Positions 30,911-41,692 of a stretch of 64,000 nucleotides of DNA are shown here, piece by piece. Source of the stretch: Streptomyces agglomeratus (GTDB lineage Bacteria > Actinomycetota > Actinomycetes > Streptomycetales > Streptomycetaceae). The position numbers were made by a program, and so were the translations under genes. The stretch covers positions 3,245,001 through 3,309,000 of the forward strand of contig NZ_MEHJ01000001.1 of NCBI RefSeq assembly GCF_001746415.1, given 5' to 3'. Below the pieces are notes generated by a model. That model made no database searches. It saw only the letters and a list, made by a program, of their open reading frames with translations, and was not told the DNA's origin. How positions within the stretch are numbered: position 1 is the first letter of the stretch; the number at the start of each line of letters is the position of its first letter.

Positions 30911-32311
30911 TCACGGCAGTGCCCGGCACAGCGCGTCCAGCGCACCCGCCCACGCGCTGTCCGGCGGCGTCGCGTAGCCGACGACCAGCGCGTCCCGGTC
31001 CCGCCGGGCCGACGGGTGCCGGAAGCCGTCCACGCCTGCCAGCGCGAGCCCCTGCCACGCCGCCGCCTGCACCACCGAGCGTTCCGTGCCGGGCGGCAGC
31101 TCCAGCACCGCGTGCAGCCCGGCCGCGATCCCCGTCACCCGTACGTCCGGCGCCCGCTCCGCCACCGCCGCCACCAGCTGGTCGCGCCGCCGCCGGTAGC
31201 GCAGCCGCATCGAGCGCACATGACGGTCGTACGCCCCCGAGCCGATGAACTCCGCCAGCGTGAGCTGGTCCAGCGCGCTCGATGCCCAGTCCACGGCCCC
31301 CTTCGCCGCCGTCACCTCCTCGACCAGCGGCTCCGGCAGCACCATCCAGCCCAGCCGCAGCCCCGGCGCCAGCGCCTTGCTCGCCGTCCCCAGGTAGACC
31401 ACGCGCTCCGGATCGAGGCCCTGGAGGGCGCCGACCGGCTGCCGGTCGTAGCGGAACTCGCCGTCGTAGTCGTCCTCCAGGATCAGTCCGCCGGTGGCGC
31501 GCGCCCAGTCGACCGCCGCCGTGCGCCGGTCCGGATGCAGGGCGAGACCGATCGGGAACTGGTGGGCCGGCGTCAGCAGCACCGCCCCCGCGCCCCGCAG
31601 CCCCGCCAGCTCCCCGGTGCGCGAACCGTACGCGTCGAAGCCGAGGGCCGCGGTGCGCAGCCCGGCCTCGGTGAGCAGGTCCCGGTGGAAGCCGAGACCG
31701 TACGACTCGACCGCCACCTCCCGTACGCGCCGCTGCCGCAGCACGCCGGCGAGGAGCGTCAGCCCGTACACGAACCCGGAGCAGACGACGACCCGGTCCG
31801 GCGTGGCCCGTACGCCGCGCGCCCGCGCCACGTACTCGGCGACCGCGGTGCGCAGCTCGACCCGCCCGCGCGGATCGCCGTACCCGAACGCCTCGTGCGG
31901 CGCCGCCGTCAGCGCGCGCCTGGCCGCCTTCAGCCACTCGGCACGCGGAAAGAACGCCAGGTCGGGCCTGCCCGGCACGAGGCTGTACGCCGGCTCGCGC
32001 CGCACGGCCCGGCGCGCCGCGGCGGCGGGCACCGCCCTGCGCGGCGCGGCCCGCTCCGCCACCCGCGTGCCCGAGCCCTGGCGGGCGGTGAGCCACCCCT
32101 CGGCGACCAGCTCGGCGTACGCGTCGGCGACGGTGTTGCGGGCGACGCCCAGGTCGACGGCGAGCGAGCGGGAGGACGGCAGCCGCGTCCCCGGGGCCAG
32201 CCTGCCCGTACGGACGGCTTCCCGCAGGGCCTTCGTCAGGCCCGTACGCAGCCCGGAACCGCCCAGCTCCACATGCAGGTCGACCCCGGAGGTGGCCCAT
32301 GAATCCGTCAT
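30911..32311 (-). CDS. MocR/PdxR-type regulator (GntR-aminotransferase fusion)
   Basis: 466 residues. The N-terminal GntR winged helix (about 20-85) has GTRLPSSRSLAVDLGVARNT and AYAELVAEGWL. The C-terminal class I aminotransferase-like domain keeps the PLP lysine in YLGTASKALAPGLRLGW and ILEDDYDGEFRYDRQP. Such proteins use PLP as effector and often control a divergent gene. Here that is the AhpD-like gene 47 bp away; the shared gap holds ATGGACCATACC, a plausible operator region. Confidence 0.88.
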   Translation of the reverse strand: MTDSWATSGVDLHVELGGSGLRTGLTKALREAVRTGRLAPGTRLPSSRSLAVDLGVARNTVADAYAELVAEGWLTARQGSGTRVAERAAPRRAVPAAAARRAVRREPAYSLVPGRPDLAFFPRAEWLKAARRALTAAPHEAFGYGDPRGRVELRTAVAEYVARARGVRATPDRVVVCSGFVYGLTLLAGVLRQRRVREVAVESYGLGFHRDLLTEAGLRTAALGFDAYGSRTGELAGLRGAGAVLLTPAHQFPIGLALHPDRRTAAVDWARATGGLILEDDYDGEFRYDRQPVGALQGLDPERVVYLGTASKALAPGLRLGWMVLPEPLVEEVTAAKGAVDWASSALDQLTLAEFIGSGAYDRHVRSMRLRYRRRRDQLVAAVAERAPDVRVTGIAAGLHAVLELPPGTERSVVQAAAWQGLALAGVDGFRHPSARRDRDALVVGYATPPDSAWAGALDALCRALP

Positions 32312-32358
32312 GGAAATGGACCATACCGGTGCGCCAACAGCGCCGTAGCGTCGTTCCC

Positions 32359-32868
32359 ATGACTACCGACACGTCCACCGCGACGCCCCAGTACGCCCAC
32401 GAGCACACGCCCCGCCTGGAGTGGGCGAAGCTCGTCCCCGACGTCTACAAGGCCATGATCACGCTCGACGCGGCAGCGAAGAAGGGCCTCGACCCCCTGC
32501 TCGTCGAACTGGTCAAGATCCGCGCCTCGCAGATCAACCACTGCGCCTTCTGCGTCGACATGCACTCCAAGGACGCACTCGCGGCGGGCGAAACGGTCGA
32601 GCGGATCGTCCAGCTCAGCGCGTGGGACGAGTCGCGGCACTTCTACACGGAGCAGGAGGCCGCGGCCCTCGAACTGACCGAGGCCGTGACCGTCCTGACC
32701 GACGGATTCGTCCCCGACGAGGTGTACGCGAGGGCCGCCGAGCACTTCGGGGAGCCGGAACTGGCCCGCCTGATCGCACTGATCAACACCATCAACGCCT
32801 GGAACCGGTTCGCCGTGACGACCCGCATGGTCGCCGGCCACTACACCCCGGGCGCCTTCGCGCACTGA
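32359..32868 (+). CDS. AhpD/carboxymuconolactone-decarboxylase family protein
   Basis: 169 residues. The redox motif CxxC is CAFC in INHCAFCVDMHSKDA, with the conserved downstream His of the AhpD core. EEAAALELTEAVT and INTINAWNR are typical. It is a likely alkylhydroperoxidase-like thiol peroxidase. It is transcribed divergently from the MocR regulator and probably controlled by it, and is followed by a strong hairpin. Confidence 0.88.
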   Translation: MTTDTSTATPQYAHEHTPRLEWAKLVPDVYKAMITLDAAAKKGLDPLLVELVKIRASQINHCAFCVDMHSKDALAAGETVERIVQLSAWDESRHFYTEQEAAALELTEAVTVLTDGFVPDEVYARAAEHFGEPELARLIALINTINAWNRFAVTTRMVAGHYTPGAFAH

Positions 32869-32890
32869 CCACCGCGCACGGAGACGCGCC

Positions 32891-32921
32891 GAGGGGCCTG
32901 CCGCCGGGCGGCAGGCCCCTC
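32891..32921. terminator. bidirectional hairpin terminator
   Basis: 15-bp stem (32891-32905 with 32907-32921) with an effective loop of a few bases. It lies between the convergent AhpD-like and betaine-binding-protein genes. Confidence 0.75.
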
Positions 32922-32937
32922 GTAATGCGCTGGAAAC

Positions 32938-33912
32938 CTACTTCTTCGGCATCCAGGTCTTCCACGTCGACTCGTTCGCCTTGACCCACTTCTCGGCCGC
33001 GGCCTCGGGCGACAGCTTCTCGTCCGCGATCATCAGGGCGACCTCGTTCTGCTGCTCGGTCGTCCACTTGAAGTTCTTCAGGAACTCCGCCGCCTTGCCG
33101 CCGTTCTTCGCGAAGTCCGCGTTGAAGAACTTCTGGAGCGGCGTGTTCGGGTAGGCGCAGGCGACCTTCTCGGGGTCGGCGTCGCAGCCTTCCTTGTACG
33201 CCGGCAGCTTGACCTCGACCATGTCGATCTCGGCGTTCAGCCACTGCGGCGTCCACCAGTACGTCAGGAACGGTTTCTTCGCCTTCGCGTACTTCTTCAT
33301 GGCCGTGATCTGGCTGGCCTCGGAACCCGAGTAGTTCGTCTTGAGGTTCAGCTTCAGGTTCTTGATGATCGCGTCGTCGTTGGTGACGTAGTCCGGGGAC
33401 CCTTCGAGGATCTCGCCCTTGTCACCGCTCTCCGCGGTCTTGAACTCGTCGGCGTACTTGTTGAGGTTCTTCCAGTCCGTGACGTCCGGGTGCTTGTCCG
33501 CGAAGTACTTCGGCACGAACCAGCCGATGTGCCCGGTGACACCGAGGTCGCCGCCCTTGACGACGGTCTTCTTGGTGTCGACGTAGCTCTTCTCCTCCTT
33601 CGGGTGGCCCCAGTCCTCCAGGATCCCGTCGATGTCGCCCTTCGACAGCGCGTCCCATGCGAGGACCTCGCCCATCTGCTGGGTCTTGACGGTGTACCCG
33701 AGCTCCTTCTCCAGGAGGTACGCCGCGACCGCCGTGTTGGCCTGCGCGCCGACCCACGAGGGGACGGTCAGCTTCACGGTCTTCTTGTCACCGGCCTCGT
33801 CGCTCTTGCCGGTCTCGGCGGCGCCGCACCCGCTGAGGGCGAGCAGGCCGAGGGCGGCGGCGGTGGCGGTGGCCGTTCGGATGGTGCGGCTGTTTCGCGT
33901 ATTCATGCGCAT
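32938..33912 (-). CDS. glycine betaine/choline ABC transporter substrate-binding lipoprotein
   Basis: 324 residues with lipobox LSGC (Cys 29). The OpuAC-type binding domain shows KLTVPSWVGAQANTAVAAYL, DGILEDWGHP, GHIGWFVPKYFADKHP and YWWTPQWLNAEID, whose aromatic residues form the cation-pi box for quaternary ammonium ligands. It is the last gene of the permease/ATPase/oxidoreductase run, 55 bp after the permease. Role: capture of betaine-like osmoprotectants. Confidence 0.9.
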   Translation of the reverse strand: MRMNTRNSRTIRTATATAAALGLLALSGCGAAETGKSDEAGDKKTVKLTVPSWVGAQANTAVAAYLLEKELGYTVKTQQMGEVLAWDALSKGDIDGILEDWGHPKEEKSYVDTKKTVVKGGDLGVTGHIGWFVPKYFADKHPDVTDWKNLNKYADEFKTAESGDKGEILEGSPDYVTNDDAIIKNLKLNLKTNYSGSEASQITAMKKYAKAKKPFLTYWWTPQWLNAEIDMVEVKLPAYKEGCDADPEKVACAYPNTPLQKFFNADFAKNGGKAAEFLKNFKWTTEQQNEVALMIADEKLSPEAAAEKWVKANESTWKTWMPKK

Positions 33913-33967
33913 GGTGAGGGTGACTCTCTTCTAGGCAGGAATGAAGCAGAAGGGGGGCCGGGTCCGG

Positions 33968-36016
33968 TCAGTTGTCGTGACGACGACCGGAGCGGCCCGT
34001 ACCGGGCTGGGTGAGGCGGTCCAGTACGAGACCGAGGCAGACGATCGCGGCGCCGGCCGTCATGCCGACCCCCATCTCGCCGCGCGACAGCCCCTTGACC
34101 ACGTCGTAACCGAGCGCGCCACCACCGACGAGGCCGCCGACGACGACCACGGCGAGGACCAGCACGACACCCTGGTTGACCGCGAGCTGGAGCGCCGGGC
34201 GGGCCAGCGGGAGCTGCACCTGGAGGAGCTGCTGCCGGGAGCCTGCGCCCAGGGAGCGCGAGGCTTCCAGGGCGGCGGGGTCGACCTCACGGATGCCCTG
34301 GGTGGTGATGCGGACGACGGCCGGCAGCGCGTACACGACGGCCGCGATGATGGCGGAGGCGCGCGTGACACCGAACAGCGCGACCACCGGGATCAGGTAC
34401 ACGAACTGCGGCATCGTCTGCATCGCGTCGAGCACCGGCCGCATCCACCGTTCGAACCGGCCCGCCCGCGCTGCCGCGATGCCGAGCGCGAAGCCCAGCA
34501 GCAGCGTCACGAAGAGCGCGGCGATCACCTGGGACAGCGTGTCGAGGGACTTCGTCCACACGCCGAGTACGCCAATGGCGCCCAGCGCGAGCGTCGAGGT
34601 GAGCGCGGTCGCCCAGGTCCCGACCAGCCACGCCAGCCCGGCGACGATCAGCAGCAGCGCCCACCAGGGCAGCCACACCAGTCCGTCGCGCAGCGGGTTG
34701 AGCACCCACAGGGTGAAGTTCTCCGACCACACCTCCGTGCCGCCGAGGACGGGGATGCCCGAGGCGAGGTGCTCGGTGATCCAGTCCTGGGCCCTGTTGA
34801 CGGGTGTGGAGATGTCGTACGTCCAGCCTTCCGGCCAGGACCGCGTGAGCAGCGCGCGTCCGGCGGCGGCGACGACCGCGGTGACGACCGCGACCAGCGC
34901 CCAGGCGCGCCACCCGTGCAGCAGCCGCGAGCCGCCGGGCACGGAGGCACCGATGCGCTCGCCCGCAGCGGCGGTCGTACGGTCGAGCCAGACCGCGATC
35001 AGCACGATCGGGATGCCGGCCGCGAGCGCCTTGCCGACGTCGACCGTGGACAGCGCCGAGTAGACCTCTTCGCCGAGACCACCGGCGCCGACGAGCGCCG
35101 CGATGACGACCATCGAGAGCGCCATCATGATCGTCTGGTTGAGGCCGAGCAGCATTTCCTTGCGGGCGAGCGGCAGTCGCGCCGTCCACAGCCGCTGCCA
35201 GCCGTTCGCGCCGAGCGAGGCCGACGCCTCCAGGACCCCGGCGTCGGCGCCGCGCAGCCCGAGGGCCGTGAGGCGGGCCATCGGCGGGGCGGCGTAGATG
35301 ACCGTGCAGAAGAGGGCGGCGGGGGTACCGGTGCCGAAGACGAGCACGAACGGCAGCAGGTACGCGAAGGCCGGCATGACCTGCATGGTGTCGAGCACCG
35401 GGCGCAGCATCCGGTGGAAACGGTCGGAGAGTCCGGCCGCGAGCCCGAGCAGGATGCCGAGTACGGAGGCGAGGGCCACGGCCACGACCATCAGCGCGAT
35501 GGTGAGCAGCGTGGCGTCCCACATGCCGAGCACCCCGCACACCGCGAACACGACGGCGGCGACGGCGGCCGTCTTCGCGCCGCGCCGGCCGAGTCCGGCG
35601 GCGCGCCACGCGAAGAGCACGGCCATGGCGGCGAAGCCGGCCCAGCCGAGCGCGTCGAGACCGCTGTAGACGGCGTCGACCGCGTCGGTGGCGGTGTTGG
35701 AGAGGTGCAGCAGGAAGTACAGGAAGAGGGGGTGGGTCTCGCGGTTGTCGATGACCCACGCGTTGGCGTCGTCGAGCGGACCCGACACGTCGACGGTCAG
35801 CCCGGCGGGCCAGCTCCCGCCGCCCCACAGCGCGATGCCGAGCGGTACGAGCAGCAACGCGGCGACGGCGAGCGGCAGCAGCTTGCGGCCGGCGCGGTGG
35901 CGTACGACGGCGGCGAACCGGCCGGGGGCGCGCCCTGCTGCCGGCTTGTCCTTCGCGGGCCGCGCCGCGGGCTCGTTCGCGGGCTCCTTCGCGGGCGCGG
36001 TGACGGCCGCCGTCAT
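33968..36016 (-). CDS. betaine ABC transporter permease, two ProW-like domains in one chain
   Basis: 682 residues, about twice the usual ProW length. Two binding-protein-dependent permease domains are visible, each with its EAA loop: [20 protein letters not shown] in the first half and [20 protein letters not shown] in the second, and each preceded by PVLDTMQ or PVLDAMQ and a long helix set. A single chain thus replaces the homodimer. ATG 36016 overlaps the ATPase stop (ATGA). Confidence 0.9.
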   Translation of the reverse strand: MTAAVTAPAKEPANEPAARPAKDKPAAGRAPGRFAAVVRHRAGRKLLPLAVAALLLVPLGIALWGGGSWPAGLTVDVSGPLDDANAWVIDNRETHPLFLYFLLHLSNTATDAVDAVYSGLDALGWAGFAAMAVLFAWRAAGLGRRGAKTAAVAAVVFAVCGVLGMWDATLLTIALMVVAVALASVLGILLGLAAGLSDRFHRMLRPVLDTMQVMPAFAYLLPFVLVFGTGTPAALFCTVIYAAPPMARLTALGLRGADAGVLEASASLGANGWQRLWTARLPLARKEMLLGLNQTIMMALSMVVIAALVGAGGLGEEVYSALSTVDVGKALAAGIPIVLIAVWLDRTTAAAGERIGASVPGGSRLLHGWRAWALVAVVTAVVAAAGRALLTRSWPEGWTYDISTPVNRAQDWITEHLASGIPVLGGTEVWSENFTLWVLNPLRDGLVWLPWWALLLIVAGLAWLVGTWATALTSTLALGAIGVLGVWTKSLDTLSQVIAALFVTLLLGFALGIAAARAGRFERWMRPVLDAMQTMPQFVYLIPVVALFGVTRASAIIAAVVYALPAVVRITTQGIREVDPAALEASRSLGAGSRQQLLQVQLPLARPALQLAVNQGVVLVLAVVVVGGLVGGGALGYDVVKGLSRGEMGVGMTAGAAIVCLGLVLDRLTQPGTGRSGRRHDN

Positions 36017-37089
36017 GCGGCGACCGCCTTTGCCGTATCGATGCCCGCGACGACGGCGAGCAGCCCCTGGTGGTCGACGATGCCGATGCAGCGTCCGTTC
36101 TCCATCACGCGGGCGGGCTCGCCGGTGCGGGCGACGGCCTCGATGGCGGACGAGACCGTGGCGTCGGGAGAGACGGACGCCCCGGTCTCCGTCTCGCGGG
36201 CGTCGCCGGCCGGTCGCATGGCGGTGCGTACGGTCATGACCTGCTCGCGCGCGACGTCACGGACGAAGTCACGTACGTAGTCGTCGGCGGGCGAGCCGAC
36301 GATTTCCTCGGGGGTGCCGAGCTGCACGATCCGGCCGTCGCGCATCAGCGCGATCCGGGTGCCGAGCCGCAGCGCCTCGCTGAGGTCGTGGGTGATGAAG
36401 ACCATCGTGCGGCCCTCTTCGCGGTGCAGGCGGACGACCTCTTCCTGCATGTCGCGGCGGATCAGGGGGTCGAGCGCGCTGAACGGCTCGTCGAAGAGCA
36501 GCACTTCGGGGTCGACGGCGAGGGCGCGGGCCAGACCGACGCGCTGCTGCTGTCCGCCGGAGAGCTGGCCGGGACGGCGCTCCTCCATCCCCGCGAGGCC
36601 GACCTTCTCGACGACCTCGGCGGCCTTGGCGCGGCGCTCCGCCCTGCCCATGCCCTGGATCTCCAGGCCGTAGGCGATGTTGTCGATCACGGAGCGGTGC
36701 GGCAGCAGGCCGAAGTGCTGGAAGACCATGGAGGCGCGGTGCCGGCGCAGTTCGCGCAGCCGCGACCTGTCCATGGAAAGGACGTCCTCGCCGTCGATGG
36801 CGATGGCGCCGGAGGTCGGCTCGATGAGGCGGGTCAGGCAGCGTACGAGGGTGGACTTGCCGGAGCCCGAGAGCCCCATGACGACGAAGACCTCCCCCTT
36901 CTGCACGTCGAAGGAGACGTCGCGCACGGCGGCGGTACAGCCGGTGCGGGCCCGCAGCTCCTCGGCGGTCAGTTCGGCGCATTCCTTGTCGGCGGGTATT
37001 CGGTCCGCCTTCGGGCCGAACACCTTCCACAGGTTCTTTACGGAGAAGACCGGTTCGGCGGCGTTCGTCTGTTCAGGAGCGGTCATCAC
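36013..37089 (-). CDS. betaine ABC transporter ATPase (ProV/OpuAA type)
   Basis: 358 residues. Walker A is GLSGSGKST, the signature [15 protein letters not shown] and Walker [14 protein letters not shown], followed by the H-loop FITHD. Residues 280-350 form a CBS-like region as in OpuA, which senses ionic strength in homologues. [13 protein letters not shown] at the N-terminus is typical of ProV. It overlaps both neighbours by four bases (ATGA), giving tight coupling with the GMC oxidoreductase and permease. Confidence 0.92.
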   Translation of the reverse strand: MMTAPEQTNAAEPVFSVKNLWKVFGPKADRIPADKECAELTAEELRARTGCTAAVRDVSFDVQKGEVFVVMGLSGSGKSTLVRCLTRLIEPTSGAIAIDGEDVLSMDRSRLRELRRHRASMVFQHFGLLPHRSVIDNIAYGLEIQGMGRAERRAKAAEVVEKVGLAGMEERRPGQLSGGQQQRVGLARALAVDPEVLLFDEPFSALDPLIRRDMQEEVVRLHREEGRTMVFITHDLSEALRLGTRIALMRDGRIVQLGTPEEIVGSPADDYVRDFVRDVAREQVMTVRTAMRPAGDARETETGASVSPDATVSSAIEAVARTGEPARVMENGRCIGIVDHQGLLAVVAGIDTAKAVAA

Positions 37090-38618
37090 GCATCACCTCC
37101 CGGTGCAGTTGTTGAGGCAAGCAGTTCGGCGCACTTCTCCCCGACCATCAGGACCCCGATCATCGGGTTCACGGCGGGCATCGTCGGGAAGACGGATGCG
37201 TCGGCGATGCGGATGCCTTCGAGCCCGCGGATTTTCAAGTCCGGTGACACTACGGCAAGTTCGTCGAAGGAGTCACCCATCCGGCAGGTGCCGGCCGGGT
37301 GGTACACGGTGTGGGCGACCTTGCGGGCGTACTCGCTGATGTCCTCGTCGGAGGTGACGTCGGGCCCGGGGCAGACCTCGCGCTTGAGCCACTTCGCGAG
37401 CGGCTCGGCCTTGGCGATCTCGCGGGCCATGCGGATGCCGTCCACGAGGGTCTGGGCGTCGTAGTCGTCCTCGTCCGTGAAGTAGCGGAAGTCCAGCGCG
37501 GGCTTGACGGCCGGGTCGGCGCTGGTCAGGAAGAGGCGGCCGCGGCTGTGCGGCTTGGGGATGTTCGGCGTCATCGACACACCGTGCTCGGGCCGTTCGT
37601 AGCCGAGGCGTTCCGGGTTGTCGGTGAACGGGATCTGGTAGAAGTGGAACATCAGGTCCGGGCCCCGGCTCGCCGGGTCCCGGCGTACGAACAGACCCGC
37701 GTCAGAGTCCATCGCCGAGTTCTCGGGTATCGGCCCGTCCGTCTCCCAGACGATGACCGACTCGGGGTGGTCGAGCAGGTTCTCGCCGACGCCGGGCAGG
37801 TCGAGCACGACGGGGATCCCGAGCGCTTCCAGGTCGGCCTTCGGGCCGATGCCGGAGTGCAGCAGCAGCCGCGGGGTGTCCACCGCGCCCGCGCAGACGA
37901 GCACCTCGCGGCTCGCCTCGACGAGTACCTCCTCGCCGTCCTTCGTACGGACGTGCACGCCGGTCGCCCGGGTCCCGTCGAGCTCCAGCCTGTACGCCCA
38001 AGTCTCCAGCATGAGGTGGAGGTTCGGCCGGTCAAGGAAGGGGTGCAGGTACGCGACGGAGGCGGACGAGCGCTTGTTGTTCTCGGGGTGGTAGGCGAGG
38101 TCGAAGAAGCCGGCGCCCTCGTGGAAGGGCTGCATGTTGAACCCTTCGACGCGGGGTACGCCGATGGCCTCCTGCGCCGCGTCGACGAAGTCGCGGGCGA
38201 TGGCGTTCCGGTCCTTCTCGTCGACCGGCACGATGTTGTTGCGGAGCTTGTGGAAGTACGGCGCCATGGAGGCGGCGCCCCAGCCCTTGGCGCCCGCGGT
38301 CTCCCACTCGTCCCAGTCGGACGGCAGCGGCTGGAAGGCGATCAGCGTGTTGTGCGAGGAGCAGCCGCCCAGGACGCGGGCGCGGCTGTGCCGGATGTGG
38401 GAATTGCCGCGTGGCTGCTCGGTCGTGGGGTAGTCGTAGTCGAGTTCACCGCCGAGCAGGCCCATCCAGCGGCGCAGCGTCAGCACTTCGGGGCGGTCGA
38501 CGTCGGAGGGTCCGCCCTCGATCACGGCGACGCGGACGGACGGGTCCTCGGTGAGCCGGGACGCGATCACCGAACCCGCGGTGCCGCCGCCGACGACGAC
38601 GTAGTCGTATACAGGCAT
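37086..38618 (-). CDS. GMC oxidoreductase, probable choline dehydrogenase
   Basis: 510-residue FAD enzyme. The ADP-binding loop is [20 protein letters not shown] signature 1 is near VLGGCSSHN, signature 2 near [15 protein letters not shown], and the C-terminal catalytic region is [13 protein letters not shown]...NPMIGV. GMC enzymes oxidise alcohols. Position with betaine transport and an aldehyde dehydrogenase makes choline the likely substrate (choline to betaine aldehyde), though it is not a close BetA copy. Its stop overlaps the ATPase start. Confidence 0.85.
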   Translation of the reverse strand: MPVYDYVVVGGGTAGSVIASRLTEDPSVRVAVIEGGPSDVDRPEVLTLRRWMGLLGGELDYDYPTTEQPRGNSHIRHSRARVLGGCSSHNTLIAFQPLPSDWDEWETAGAKGWGAASMAPYFHKLRNNIVPVDEKDRNAIARDFVDAAQEAIGVPRVEGFNMQPFHEGAGFFDLAYHPENNKRSSASVAYLHPFLDRPNLHLMLETWAYRLELDGTRATGVHVRTKDGEEVLVEASREVLVCAGAVDTPRLLLHSGIGPKADLEALGIPVVLDLPGVGENLLDHPESVIVWETDGPIPENSAMDSDAGLFVRRDPASRGPDLMFHFYQIPFTDNPERLGYERPEHGVSMTPNIPKPHSRGRLFLTSADPAVKPALDFRYFTDEDDYDAQTLVDGIRMAREIAKAEPLAKWLKREVCPGPDVTSDEDISEYARKVAHTVYHPAGTCRMGDSFDELAVVSPDLKIRGLEGIRIADASVFPTMPAVNPMIGVLMVGEKCAELLASTTAPGGDA

Positions 38619-38704
38619 GGGTTACTGCTCCTCTTTCGTGCGACCACGGGAGGTCGGGCCCGTCCGGCCGTAGGGGGCCGGGGTCCCGGGGGGACCGGTT
38701 GTGG

Positions 38705-38748
38705 GAGGGGAAGGGGACGGGGAGGGGGAAGGGGGCGGGGAGGGGGAA
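38705..38748. repeat. G-rich polypurine tract in the betB-betA spacer
   Basis: Repeated GGGGA/GGGGGAAGG units, almost pure purine on the plus strand, in the 139-bp gap between the aldehyde dehydrogenase stop and the GMC start. The plus strand could form G-quadruplexes; the operon mRNA is C-rich here. Confidence 0.7.
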
Positions 38749-38757
38749 GGGCCTCCG

Positions 38758-40260
<1,503 letters not shown>

Positions 40261-40398
40261 GTCGCGTTTCGCCTTCCGTTCCCGATATGTACCGCCAGTA
40301 AAGACCGGCGACCGGGAGCCCTCCCCCCAAAGCCGATAACCATGCGCAATGAGTGGCCGAAAGTGCCCTGCATCACGACCGTTACGGATCAAAAACGG

Positions 40399-41304
40399 TC
40401 AGAAGGTGTCATTCGGTTGGAAGTTTTCGATCACCGTACGGAGGATTTCCTGCTGCCGCGGCCACTCCCCGGCAGGCGCCGCGACCAGCACGGCCCACAG
40501 GTCGCCGCCGTCGACCCGGAAGACACGTTCGACTCCCCGCCGGCGCCCGCCGCTCTCCTCGCTGTCGTACTCGTAGACCAGCTCGGCCGACTGCCCCTCG
40601 TTCACGGCGCCGTCCACCGGGCCCACCCGGATCTCGTCGTACCCCTCGGTGCCGCTCCGCAGCCCGCCGGACGCCAGGCGCACGGCCTCGCCGGGGCTCA
40701 TGCCGGGCTCGGTCACCTGGAAGACCTGCACCAGCGAGGCACGGTCGGCCGTGCGGTAGAAGACGCGGTCGTTCTCCAGGCTGCGCTCCCAGTCCTCGGG
40801 GACGGCGGCGGTGAAGCCCTCGGCGTCCGCCACCAGCCGGTACCCGGCCGGCACCCGCGGGGAGCCCGTCCCGGTCGGCTCCGCGGTCTGCGGTCCGGTC
40901 GGCTCCGCGGCGGTGCTCTCTTCCGGGGCGGTCGCCCCGGTGGCGGGCGAGGTGCTGCCGGCCGACTCGACGGCCTGCGGCGCTTGCGCGCCCGTACGCC
41001 CGGAGTCCTCGCCGCGGTGGCCCAGCGTGAACCACACGCCCACCGCCCCCAGTGCCAGTACGACGACGGCGGCCCCGGCGGCGAATGGCGAAATCCGGCC
41101 CCGTAACGACCGGGCGCCGCGTTCGGCGCCGCCCGGTCCGGCGAGGTCGTACGACGGGGGCCCGTCGGCCGGGGCGAGCGGATCCGCCGGCGGCACCGAG
41201 GGCAGGGGTGGCAGCGGCGGCGGCACCGGGACATGCGGAGCGGGCGGCCCCGCGTCACCGCTCTCCCAGCGCTGGGCCTCGTCGTTCCAGTACGGCCCGG
41301 CCAT
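40399..41304 (-). CDS. membrane-anchored protein with extracytoplasmic domain, unknown function
   Basis: 301 residues. It has a proline-rich cytoplasmic N-terminus (about 1-68), one transmembrane helix (about 71-95), a Thr/Ala/Pro-rich linker, and an outer domain starting PAGYRLVADAEGFTAAVPED and ending RTVIENFQPNDTF. This layout (PASTA-less, type II membrane protein with a folded C-terminal domain) is common near serine/threonine kinases and signalling proteins in Streptomyces, but I cannot name the family. Last gene of a three-gene operon, four bases after its neighbour. Confidence 0.75.
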   Translation of the reverse strand: MAGPYWNDEAQRWESGDAGPPAPHVPVPPPLPPLPSVPPADPLAPADGPPSYDLAGPGGAERGARSLRGRISPFAAGAAVVVLALGAVGVWFTLGHRGEDSGRTGAQAPQAVESAGSTSPATGATAPEESTAAEPTGPQTAEPTGTGSPRVPAGYRLVADAEGFTAAVPEDWERSLENDRVFYRTADRASLVQVFQVTEPGMSPGEAVRLASGGLRSGTEGYDEIRVGPVDGAVNEGQSAELVYEYDSEESGGRRRGVERVFRVDGGDLWAVLVAAPAGEWPRQQEILRTVIENFQPNDTF

Positions 41305-41308
41305 CGGG

Positions 41309-41692
41309 TCAGCCCCCCAGCAGCGATCCGACCGCGGCCACGGCGGCGGCGCCCGACGCGAGGACCTCCACGCTCGGGCCGGCGGCCGTGAGCGCGGCGC
41401 GCAGCCGGGCGAGACGGCCCGGCGTGGCCCGGCCCTCCTCCTCGATCTCCTCCTCCGTGGAGACGAGCTCGGCGTCGAGGACGGTGGTCGTGTCGGTGGT
41501 GACGAGCCGGTCCAGGTCCGCCCGGAGTTGGCGTACGGCGAGCAGCAGCTCTTCGTGGGCCGGGTCGCGGGGCGGGGCGGCGTGGTTCGTCGTGGTGTTG
41601 GTATTGGTCACGGTGTTGCCGCTGCCGATACCGATGGCGCTGTTGTTCACGGTCCCGAGGTGGACGGACCGCTGCTCATCAGGTGTTCCCAC
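41309..41692 (-). CDS. small protein with Asn-rich IGIG motif
   Basis: 127 residues. The N-terminus carries NNSAIGIGSGNTVTNTNTTT, then a helical region (EELLLAVRQLRADLDRLV), an acidic turn and a C-terminal hydrophobic segment of about 20 residues (SGAAAVAAVGSLLGG). GTG 41692 has GGGGGAG six bases upstream; ATG 41707 is an alternative. The start lies inside the end of the upstream gene (14-base overlap), whose C-terminus has a similar IGIG/N-rich motif. Function unknown. Confidence 0.7.
   Translation of the reverse strand: MGTPDEQRSVHLGTVNNSAIGIGSGNTVTNTNTTTNHAAPPRDPAHEELLLAVRQLRADLDRLVTTDTTTVLDAELVSTEEEIEEEGRATPGRLARLRAALTAAGPSVEVLASGAAAVAAVGSLLGG

Noticed and set aside
33941..36280. 779-codon open frame on the plus strand opposite the betaine permease
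   Set aside because: Antisense shadow of the permease gene; runs of Asp/Gly/Arg typical of GC-rich reverse frames.
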